DNA from: Victivallales bacterium | GTDB taxonomy: Bacteria; Verrucomicrobiota; Lentisphaeria; Victivallales; JAUVCU01 | Assembly (NCBI GenBank): GCA_029934175.1 | Contig: JAOZMT010000014.1 | Coordinates: forward strand, 5,021 to 16,069 | DNA length: 11,049 nt | Direction of reading: 5' to 3' | Part shown: positions 5,265 to 11,049 of the stretch, one piece after another | How the letters are laid out: every line of letters begins with the position of its first letter | Position numbering within the stretch: the first letter of the stretch is position 1 | Translations under genes and position numbers: made by a program | Notes under the pieces: model-generated | Seen by the model: the letters and a program-made list of their open reading frames with translations, nothing else | Databases searched by the model: none | What the model was told of the DNA's origin: nothing

Positions 5265-7166
5265 ATGGAAAAAGAAGATAAGTTTTTACAGGAATTAGGA
5301 GCTGATTTTAAAAGCGTTGCTTATGATATTAAAAGTATGTCATCAAAAATTCAAGGTATCTTTTCAAGTCAACCAACTAAGGAGACTGAAAAAGAAGATA
5401 GTCCTGTTTTACCAATAAAGACTGGAAAAAAAGTTGATGAGAATGATATTTTTCACAATGTGCATTTGTTAGACGATGATAAAAATGAAGAGGATTATAA
5501 TAAATTGCGAAACGCTTTTATTGCTCGAAGAAATATTCGTGCTGATAGAGTTGAAAAACGACGAGAAAAACGCGATAAAGACTCTCAAGACAAAGAATTA
5601 TTGGAAAAAGTAGAGGATACACAACAATCGCATAAAGATATTATAAACGAGGCAATTGATGGTCTTAATGAAGAAAATCTTATAGAAAATGAAATTGAAG
5701 AGGTTGAGGTTGTAGAAGAAGTTAAGGCGTATCAGCTTGAACGAGATTATCAAATACCAAGTTCCGATTTCATTAAAGAGGTAGATGAAGTAATAGATGT
5801 TGATAGTGAAGATATACCAAAACGCATAAAAACTTTACAAGATGTATTGGATTCATTTGCGATTGATGCAGAAGTTTTAGATGCAACCGTTGGACCTCGT
5901 GTAACACTTTTTAAGGTAAACCCAGCAAAAGGTATTAAAGTTGAAGACATAACACGCATAGGACAAAATATTGCGATGGAAATGCAAGCGATTAGTCTAA
6001 GAATAATGGCTCCTGTCCCAGGGAAAAGTTATGTTGGTATCGAAGTTCCAAATAAAAAATCTGCAAATATTGGGCTAAAACCTTTTATTGACGGAGATGT
6101 TTGGCAAGAAGATTTTGATATTCCTTTAATATTGGGAAAAAATATAGCTGGAAATAATATTGTTATGGATTTAGCAAAAGCACCACATTTGCTAATAGCT
6201 GGAGCTACTGGTAGTGGTAAATCTGTTTGCTTAAATGCTATGGTTTTATCTTTAGTTTATAAATTTACACCTGAAAAATTGAGATTGATATTGGTTGACC
6301 CAAAGGTTGTAGAATTTAATCTTTATAATGATTTACCTCACTTGGTGGTTCCAGTGGTTACAGATGTTGCAAAAGTGCCAATGACACTCCGTTGGGCTGT
6401 TAATGAAATGGAATATCGTTATAAAGTGTTAGCTAAAGCGAGAGTTAGAAATTTGAAAGATTTTAATAATCGTGAACAGTCAGAGGTTGAAATTTGTGAT
6501 GACGACGGCAAAGTTATTCCAGATGAATTTCCACATATAGTGATTATAATTGATGAATTAGCAGATTTAATGATGGTTGCACAGGCTGATGTAGAGTGTT
6601 ATTTAGCACGATTAGCACAAAAATCTCGAGCTGTTGGGATTCATACAATTATTGCAACACAAAGACCAAGTGTAAATGTTCTTACTGGTGTTATTAAGGC
6701 AAATTATCCAACTAGAATATCTTTTAAAGTGCCTTCTTTGTTTGATTCGAGAACAATTTTAGATGCGAAGGGTGCAGAAACTTTATTAGGGCAGGGGGAT
6801 ATGTTTTATAAATCAGCCACAAATTTCCAATTACAACGAATACAAGGTCCGTATATCTCAGAATCAGAGATTGAAAATATTGTTGAAGCTTCAGCATCGC
6901 AAGCTGCACAAAAATTTAATATGGATATTTTTGTTGAGAAAGAAGAAAATGGAGATGAGATGGATATTTCGGATACAGATTTAGAGGGACAAGATTTAGT
7001 TGCATTGTCGATTGAAATTATTCAAAGAGATAGAAAAGCTTCGACAAGTTATTTGCAACGCAGATTAAAAATAGGTTATAACAAGGCTGCTGGAATAATG
7101 GATGAATTGGAAGAGCGAGGTATAATTGGTCCACAAATAGGCTCAAGCCCAAGGGAGATTTTTTAA
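5265..7166 (+). CDS. ftsK: FtsK/SpoIIIE-type DNA translocase lacking the N-terminal membrane domain
   Basis: Hexameric ATP-driven double-stranded DNA pump for chromosome segregation. Residues 1-~165 form a highly charged, low-complexity region rich in Glu, Asp and Lys. Residues ~185-290 match the alpha domain (LQDVLDSFAIDAEVLDATVGPRVTLFKV...IAMEMQA). The RecA-like motor has Walker A GATGSGKS at 313-320 and Walker B IIIDELADLM with Asp430-Glu431. The last ~60 residues are a complete gamma winged-helix domain (YLQRRLKIGYNKAAGIMDELEERGIIG), which in relatives reads KOPS and contacts XerD. The 633 aa are well below the ~750-1300 of membrane-anchored FtsK/SpoIIIE, and I see no transmembrane segment. 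The first 35 residues could form an amphipathic helix. The next gene begins directly after its TAA. Confidence 0.93.
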   Translation: MEKEDKFLQELGADFKSVAYDIKSMSSKIQGIFSSQPTKETEKEDSPVLPIKTGKKVDENDIFHNVHLLDDDKNEEDYNKLRNAFIARRNIRADRVEKRREKRDKDSQDKELLEKVEDTQQSHKDIINEAIDGLNEENLIENEIEEVEVVEEVKAYQLERDYQIPSSDFIKEVDEVIDVDSEDIPKRIKTLQDVLDSFAIDAEVLDATVGPRVTLFKVNPAKGIKVEDITRIGQNIAMEMQAISLRIMAPVPGKSYVGIEVPNKKSANIGLKPFIDGDVWQEDFDIPLILGKNIAGNNIVMDLAKAPHLLIAGATGSGKSVCLNAMVLSLVYKFTPEKLRLILVDPKVVEFNLYNDLPHLVVPVVTDVAKVPMTLRWAVNEMEYRYKVLAKARVRNLKDFNNREQSEVEICDDDGKVIPDEFPHIVIIIDELADLMMVAQADVECYLARLAQKSRAVGIHTIIATQRPSVNVLTGVIKANYPTRISFKVPSLFDSRTILDAKGAETLLGQGDMFYKSATNFQLQRIQGPYISESEIENIVEASASQAAQKFNMDIFVEKEENGDEMDISDTDLEGQDLVALSIEIIQRDRKASTSYLQRRLKIGYNKAAGIMDELEERGIIGPQIGSSPREIF

Positions 7167-8507
7167 ATGGCACTATCAAAAGATTATAATGGTTTAATAA
7201 GGAAAATGAAAAGTAATATTGACATTAGTCAATATAACGCTTTGAAATCTGTAAATAAAATTGCTCTATTGTTATATTTTAACACTGGCGGAATGTTGTC
7301 GCAAAAAGTGGAAAATGCAAAATGGGGTTCTAAGATTTTAAAACAATTGTCAAGCGATATTCAAATTGCATATCCAGGAATTAGAGGGTTTGCGTATAGA
7401 TCTCAAATGAAAATGATACAATTCTATGAAATTTATAAAGACCTTCCAGAATGTCAAATTTTAATTGGTGAAAATTTCTCATTACAAAATCTTGATTTAA
7501 ATCTTTTAAATCAAGAAAACTCAATTGTGCAGTTGCCAACTGCACAATTGGAAAAACACGATAAGTCTTTGAATATTAATGATAAACAAATTGGGCAGTT
7601 GCCAACTGCCCAATTGGAAAGAGATGAAAATTCAATTGGACAGTTGCCAACTGTCCAATTAGAAAACTCAATTGTGCCGTTATCAACGGCACAACTGGAA
7701 AAAATGGATAAGTCTTTGAATATCAATGATAAACAAATTGTGCAGTTGTCAACTGCCCAATTGGAAAGCAATTATTTTATTGAATTATTTTTATCTATTG
7801 GTTTTACTCAGCATTTATTATTGATTCAAAAATGCAAAGATTTAAAAGAGCGGATTTTTTATATGTCAAAATCAGCTCAAAACCAATGGACAGTTGCTTT
7901 GCTTGAATATCATATAAAATCAAACTTATATGATGAAAAAGGCAAGTTTGAACATAATTTTGATATTACTTTACCTATTGAAATGAAAGCTCATGCCTTA
8001 CAAGCTTTTAAAGATGAATATTTATTAGACTATTTAAATGTTAATGAAGATGATGAAGAGAGCGTTTTTGAGAATGCTATTGTAAATAATATAAAACAAT
8101 TTATGATGTCTTTAGGAAATGAATATTCTTTTATGGGTAATCAATATAGGCTTGTAGTTGATGATAGTGAGTTTTTTGTTGATTTATTATTTTACAATAG
8201 AAATTTACAAGCTTTAGTTGCAATTGAATTAAAAACAAAAAAGTTTAAGCCTGAATATGCTGGGAAAATGAATTTTTATTTACGAGCATTAGATAAATTA
8301 GTAAAACTGCCACACGAAAATCCTTCAATTGGAATTATTCTTTGTCGTGAAAAATCAAAAACTATTGTTGAATTTGCTTTTCATGATGTAAATAAACCTA
8401 TGGGAGTTGCAACTTATGATTTATCAACTAAACTTCCAGAAAAATATAAAAATCATCTTCCAGACCCAGAGGATTTAAAACAATTATTTGATGAGGGCGT
8501 TTCATAA
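7167..8507 (+). CDS. DUF1016 (YhcG-like) PD-(D/E)XK nuclease-domain protein with palindromic insert
   Basis: The 446 aa begin with the DUF1016 N-terminal domain: YNALKSVNKIALLLYFNTGGML, then KWGSKILKQLSSDI and RGFAYRSQMKMIQFYEIY. After this come residues ~109-199, encoded by an array of DNA palindromes and containing five [Q/P]L[P/S]T[A/V]QLE peptides. The domain then resumes (FTQHLLLIQKCKDLKERIFYM...QWTVALLEYHIKSNLYD). The C-terminal nuclease domain shows FFVDLLFYNRNLQALVAIELKTKKF with Asp339, Glu354 and Lys356, then SIGIILCREKSKTIVEFA. All three catalytic positions are intact. The family is widespread and often linked to mobile DNA and defence-like loci; its activity is not well defined. 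The ATG follows the ftsK stop without a gap, with AAGGGAG nine bases upstream inside ftsK. Confidence 0.9.
   Translation: MALSKDYNGLIRKMKSNIDISQYNALKSVNKIALLLYFNTGGMLSQKVENAKWGSKILKQLSSDIQIAYPGIRGFAYRSQMKMIQFYEIYKDLPECQILIGENFSLQNLDLNLLNQENSIVQLPTAQLEKHDKSLNINDKQIGQLPTAQLERDENSIGQLPTVQLENSIVPLSTAQLEKMDKSLNINDKQIVQLSTAQLESNYFIELFLSIGFTQHLLLIQKCKDLKERIFYMSKSAQNQWTVALLEYHIKSNLYDEKGKFEHNFDITLPIEMKAHALQAFKDEYLLDYLNVNEDDEESVFENAIVNNIKQFMMSLGNEYSFMGNQYRLVVDDSEFFVDLLFYNRNLQALVAIELKTKKFKPEYAGKMNFYLRALDKLVKLPHENPSIGIILCREKSKTIVEFAFHDVNKPMGVATYDLSTKLPEKYKNHLPDPEDLKQLFDEGVS
7491..7515. repeat. Perfect 11-bp inverted repeat just before the palindrome array
   Basis: CTTGATTTAAA (7491-7501) and TTTAAATCAAG (7505-7515) pair perfectly around a 3-base centre. 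It codes for LDLNLLNQE. Its sequence is unrelated to the following five palindromes, but it lies only six bases before the first. Confidence 0.85.
7522..7762. repeat. Array of five in-frame palindromes within the DUF1016 gene
   Basis: Five palindromes share the core (C)AGTTG-N-CAACTG or a paired variant. P1 7522-7550: 14-bp perfect arms, 1-base centre. P2 7589-7615: 13-bp perfect arms. P3 7634-7660: 13-bp perfect arms. P4 7672-7694: 10-bp perfect arms, 3-base centre, extendable to 7669-7697 with one mismatch. P5 7736-7762: 13-bp arms, one mismatch. Centre distances are 66, 45, 36 and 66 bp, all multiples of three, so the frame is never broken. Block 7522-7615 is repeated as 7669-7762 (offset 147 bp), including the spacer encoding K-x-DKSLNINDKQI (39 of 43 bases identical). 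Each palindrome encodes a QLPTAQL-like heptapeptide. Confidence 0.95.
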
Positions 8508-10010
8508 ATGCCATTATTAAACCAAATTAATAAACTTGAACTCTTAGATGAGATTAATATTGATGGCTTTGATGTTGTTGTAAAACGACATAAAAGAAAT
8601 CCAATATCATCTGGTGTTTTATATGAATTTTTTGAAGATAATAAACTATCAGAAAACTCTATGTTATTTTTAGCGAACTATGCAAATACTCCTAGTCGAA
8701 TTTTAGTAGAAATGGTGCAAAGTATAACCTTTGAAGAAGTATTGAAGTCTATAGCATTACATCCTAGAACGCCGCAGGAATCTTTAGTCTTATTGGCTCA
8801 AAATCCATCGGTTGAAGTTAAAAGATATTTGGCTTCATCAAAACAAATTACACCGAAAACTGTTGATGGATTATTAGAATCAAATGATTTTTTAATAGAT
8901 TGTATTTTAGCAGAAAATCCAGAATTATATCCACGATTACAAGTAGATTTAGCCAATAGAGACAATTCCACAATGCGTGTTGCTTTGTTGCAAAGAAAAA
9001 ATTTAAATCATGAAGCATTAGAAATATGTATGAAAGCATCGGATCATTGGACAGCTATTGCTTTGGCTTTTTCAAAAAACATTGATGAAGATATTATTCT
9101 TGAAATAGCTGATTTGGATATTTTAAGTCAGCAGGCATTACTTGTCCAACGAGATGATTTATCTGATAAAGTTCTAGAGTCTTTGACATTTAGCAAGCAT
9201 AAAGAAATTGCACAAGTCGCAATTTCTAAAAAAGAGCTTGATTCTGATGAGTTTTTAGGTTGGGTTGAGAATGATAATTCTGAAATAAGAAAAATAATTG
9301 CAACTAAAGATAATATTCCTAAATTTATAGAAACTATTTTAGCAAAAGATATTGATGCTGATGTTCTTGAAAAATTAGCACAAAATGAAAATATTAATGA
9401 AAGAACAGCAATGTATTTAATTCAAAATGATACTTCAAATTCAAAACTTGCAATTGCCTTAGCAACAAATAAAACTATTTCTGAAAATATAATTAAAGCT
9501 TTAGCATTATTAGAAAATAAAGTTGTATCAAAATTACTTGCATTAAGAGATGATTTAAAAGAAGAGCATTTGGATATTATGATAAATAAAAACTACTCCG
9601 CTGAAGTGATTTTTCAATTAGCTTTAAATAACTATTTTTACAATAAAATACATCCAATGATATGCAAATATATGATTTCGCACAAGTCGCCAACTATTCG
9701 AGCTTTTGCTGCACATTCTACTTATTTGACAAATGATTTTATTGCAGTATTATTTGCGGACTGTGCAGATATTGTCCGAAAAACATTGGCGGAGAATATT
9801 ACAAATATAAAATATTTAGAAAATTTAACAAGCGACAATAACGAAGAAATTGCACAAATCGCAAATACTCGTTATCAGAAACTAAAAAAAGATTTGGAAA
9901 CGGAAGAAAAACGCAAGGAATTACAAAAAGTCCAATCCAAACCAGAACCCAAAAAAGAAAAAAAAACAATAATAAATAAAATATTTAGATCATTTAAAGG
10001 AGGCAAATAA
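8508..10010 (+). CDS. Alpha-helical repeat protein (LRV/HEAT-like), unknown function
   Basis: I do not recognise a named family. The 500 aa consist mostly of about ten or more helical repeats of ~26 residues between ~65 and ~400, each of a form like 'N-x-x-E-V-x-x-x-L-A-x-x-x-x-L-x-x-x-x-L-x-x-L'. Examples are NPSVEVKRYLASSKQITPKT, DNSEIRKIIATKDNI and DTSNSKLAIALATNKTISEN. This resembles the leucine-rich-repeat-variant or DUF2336-type solenoid, a protein-binding scaffold. Residues ~455-500 are a Lys/Glu-rich tail ending in a basic amphipathic helix (IINKIFRSFKGGK). There is no signal peptide or membrane segment. It starts directly after the DUF1016 stop (TAAATG) and overlaps the next gene by one base (TAATG), so it belongs to the same operon. 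Confidence 0.82.
   Translation: MPLLNQINKLELLDEINIDGFDVVVKRHKRNPISSGVLYEFFEDNKLSENSMLFLANYANTPSRILVEMVQSITFEEVLKSIALHPRTPQESLVLLAQNPSVEVKRYLASSKQITPKTVDGLLESNDFLIDCILAENPELYPRLQVDLANRDNSTMRVALLQRKNLNHEALEICMKASDHWTAIALAFSKNIDEDIILEIADLDILSQQALLVQRDDLSDKVLESLTFSKHKEIAQVAISKKELDSDEFLGWVENDNSEIRKIIATKDNIPKFIETILAKDIDADVLEKLAQNENINERTAMYLIQNDTSNSKLAIALATNKTISENIIKALALLENKVVSKLLALRDDLKEEHLDIMINKNYSAEVIFQLALNNYFYNKIHPMICKYMISHKSPTIRAFAAHSTYLTNDFIAVLFADCADIVRKTLAENITNIKYLENLTSDNNEEIAQIANTRYQKLKKDLETEEKRKELQKVQSKPEPKKEKKTIINKIFRSFKGGK
9203..9227. repeat. 9-bp inverted repeat in the helical-repeat gene
   Basis: AGAAATTGC (9203-9211) and GCAATTTCT (9219-9227) pair perfectly across ACAAGTC. A weaker relative with only TTGC/GCAA arms and the loop ACAAATC lies at 9850-9864. 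Both encode an EIAQ[V/I]A peptide and share the core layout of the recR hairpin. Confidence 0.7.
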
Positions 10011-10456
10011 TGGCTAAGAAAAATTTAAAACTCGACTTCCTAGACATCGTCATGGGAGCAGATGCAGATGTAATTAAAAAGGCTTATGAAGCAAAAATTC
10101 AAATTGATGAGCTTTTAAAAGAGCGAGAAGAAGCTTACAGAAAAATTGCAGAATTAGAAGAGCAAATTGATGGAGTAGCAGGAATTGCAGGTGAATTTAT
10201 ATTCCCTCAACAACCACTTAAAGTCGCTGGTATAAGTAAACCTATTCCAGCTGCTAGAACTTTTGCTAAAGGAAAGAAAATTGTCCAAAAAGAAGAACCT
10301 GAAACTGATGAGAATGATTTATTTGATGATTCATTTAATTCACAAGAACATAATGAAGAAGAGGTCATTGAAACCGTAAATGAAACGGATGAAAATGTGG
10401 TAAAAATGGAATCTCCAACTTTATCTTCAATCTCAAACAATAGCTTTGATTTATAA
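10010..10456 (+). CDS. Small coiled-coil protein, unknown function
   Basis: The 148-aa protein is not recognised. Residues ~18-55 are a strong predicted coiled coil (KAYEAKIQIDELLKEREEAY...AELEEQID), followed by a hydrophobic, proline-rich FIFPQQPLKVAGISKPIP stretch (63-80), a basic patch (AKGKK), and an acidic Asn/Ser/Glu-rich tail likely to be disordered. There is no signal peptide. AAAGGAGG lies seven bases before the ATG, and the start overlaps the previous stop by one base. Residues 30-55 align with residues 7-32 of the next gene's product (10 of 26 identical by eye), so the two are probably distant paralogues. Confidence 0.75.
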   Translation: MAKKNLKLDFLDIVMGADADVIKKAYEAKIQIDELLKEREEAYRKIAELEEQIDGVAGIAGEFIFPQQPLKVAGISKPIPAARTFAKGKKIVQKEEPETDENDLFDDSFNSQEHNEEEVIETVNETDENVVKMESPTLSSISNNSFDL

Positions 10457-10464
10457 AAAATAAT

Positions 10465-10863
10465 ATGACATCTTTGGACAAAATAAAAATAAACGACTTG
10501 CTACTTAAGCGTGAGGTCGAATTTTCAAAAGTTTATGAGTGCGAACAACGCATTAATAAGATTTTAGAGAGTTCGTATCCATTTACTTTGCCGTTTACAA
10601 TTCCATCGATGCAAAAGACAAAGTTGAAAAGAGCTACAAGAAAAATCAAAAGCAAGCCAATACGACAACTCAAAAAAGAGGTCGAGAATTGTTATATAAT
10701 CACTTATAATGATAAAGATATAGAAAAAGTGGAAATACAGCGAGATATAAAATTAATACGGAAAATGTTAATATTAGAAATTCCACATTTTAAAATCATA
10801 AAAATAGAAACTTGTTATATAGATCCTCAAGGGCAACGAAATATAATAGAGCAAATACTTTAA
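10465..10863 (+). CDS. Small basic protein sharing the coiled-coil segment of its neighbour
   Basis: The 132-aa protein is not recognised. Residues 7-32 (IKINDLLLKREVEFSKVYEC and onward) resemble the coiled coil of the preceding protein. A YPFTLPFTIP motif (39-48) parallels that protein's FIFPQQP. The middle is very basic (KTKLKRATRKIKSKPIRQLKKE), and the last ~50 residues look like an alternating strand-helix-strand unit (CYIITYNDKDIEKVEI...KIIKIETCYIDPQGQRN). The start has no clear Shine-Dalgarno (AAAAAATAAT precedes ATG), so expression may depend on reinitiation after the upstream gene, which ends 8 bp before. Last gene of the plus-strand block. Confidence 0.65.
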   Translation: MTSLDKIKINDLLLKREVEFSKVYECEQRINKILESSYPFTLPFTIPSMQKTKLKRATRKIKSKPIRQLKKEVENCYIITYNDKDIEKVEIQRDIKLIRKMLILEIPHFKIIKIETCYIDPQGQRNIIEQIL

Positions 10864-10880
10864 AGAAAAGTGAGGGCATC

Positions 10881-10905
10881 GTATCGGTGTATAATTCTTC
10901 GATAC
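10881..10905. repeat. Weak inverted repeat after the last gene
   Basis: GTATCG (10881-10886) pairs with CGATAC (10900-10905) over a 13-base loop. It lies 17 bp after the final stop codon, where a terminator might be expected, but there is no T-run behind it, so it is not a convincing intrinsic terminator. Confidence 0.3.
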
Positions 10906-10922
10906 TGAAAATAATATATTTC

Positions 10923-10967
10923 TTGTTAGGAATACATTTTTAAACGGCGTTGTTTTTAACCTAACAA
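10923..10967. repeat. 8-bp inverted repeat TTGTTAGG / CCTAACAA
   Basis: TTGTTAGG (10923-10930) and CCTAACAA (10960-10967) are perfect inverted arms around 29 bp that contain AAACGGCGTTG, with its own small AACG/CGTT symmetry. TTGTTTT follows the right arm on the plus strand, so a weak plus-strand terminator is possible. The loop is long, however, and this could equally be a recombination or protein-binding site. Confidence 0.45.
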
Positions 10968-10975
10968 TTGTTTTG

Positions 10976-11008
10976 ACAGGATAACAGGATTTTCAAGATG
11001 GACAGGAT
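10976..11008. repeat. ACAGGAT repeat cluster
   Basis: ACAGGAT occurs at 10976-10982, 10984-10990 and 11002-11008, with a degenerate TCAAGAT unit between the second and third, giving a period of about 8-9 bp. I recall very similar ACAGGATTAACAGGATT-type short repeats in intergenic regions of many unrelated bacteria, often near four-helix-bundle (IVP) or GxxExxY genes. That association is from memory and was not checked. The rest of 10864-11049 holds no gene that I can see. Confidence 0.7.
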
Positions 11009-11049
11009 TATTTTGAAAATTTGGGCTAGTTTCATATTATGCATAAAAC

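Noticed and set aside
7511..7771. Open reading frame of 86 codons on the minus strand opposite the palindrome array
   Set aside because: Palindromes keep both strands open and produce repetitive NWAVGNCPI-like peptides. There is no start signal and the plus-strand DUF1016 frame is clearly the gene.
10923..10967. Integron attC site
   Set aside because: GTTAGG and CCTAAC resemble attC core pieces, but their order (GTT first, AAC last) is reversed relative to attC on both strands, and no integrase or cassette is seen.

Overview
The window is a compact, AT-rich bacterial chromosome segment (roughly 30% GC by eye). TGA, TAA and ATG are used in the ordinary way, so the standard bacterial code fits. 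The core genes recA, recR, ftsK, cdsA and a yraN-like gene argue for a chromosome rather than a plasmid or phage. The lineage is inferred only weakly. A PVC-type (Lentisphaerae/Verrucomicrobia-like) host-associated anaerobe would fit the CdsA signature variant (PGMGG and DVID instead of the usual HGG and DRxD) and the 'four helix bundle plus suffix zinc finger' protein, but no rRNA is present to settle it.

Layout. Positions 1-119 hold short tandem repeats and no gene. The minus strand then carries, in transcription order from 4562 down to 145: two half-size YeeE/YedE-type membrane proteins, a YraN-type nuclease-fold protein, a 113-bp gap that must contain the recA promoter, recA, cdsA, a DUF2442 protein, and a four-helix-bundle protein with a C-terminal zinc finger. 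Almost all junctions overlap by 1-14 bp, so translation is probably coupled. A 90-bp divergent gap (4563-4651) separates this from a plus-strand block: recR, an ftsK/spoIIIE-type translocase without membrane segments, a DUF1016 (YhcG-like) PD-(D/E)XK protein, a helical-repeat protein, and two small coiled-coil proteins. The last ~190 bp hold no gene, only an inverted repeat and an ACAGGAT repeat cluster.

Functional themes. recA, recR and ftsK cover recombination, gap repair and chromosome segregation. yraN and the DUF1016 gene add two nuclease-fold proteins of uncertain role. cdsA makes CDP-diacylglycerol for phospholipid synthesis, and its translational coupling to recA is unusual. The three genes after the DUF1016 gene are unrecognised. 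They are tightly packed, the last two share a coiled-coil segment, and they may form one small cytoplasmic module.

The most interesting signal lies inside the DUF1016 gene. Five in-frame near-perfect palindromes (plus a sixth unrelated one just upstream) occupy codons about 109-199. One 94-bp block is duplicated at an offset of exactly 147 bp, and the two copies of one palindrome differ by paired, compensating substitutions. This suggests that the hairpin itself, and not only the peptide, is maintained or is copied by a palindrome-correcting process. A second hairpin type with a common core (TTGC-7 nt-GCAA, same codon phase) occurs in recR and in the helical-repeat gene.
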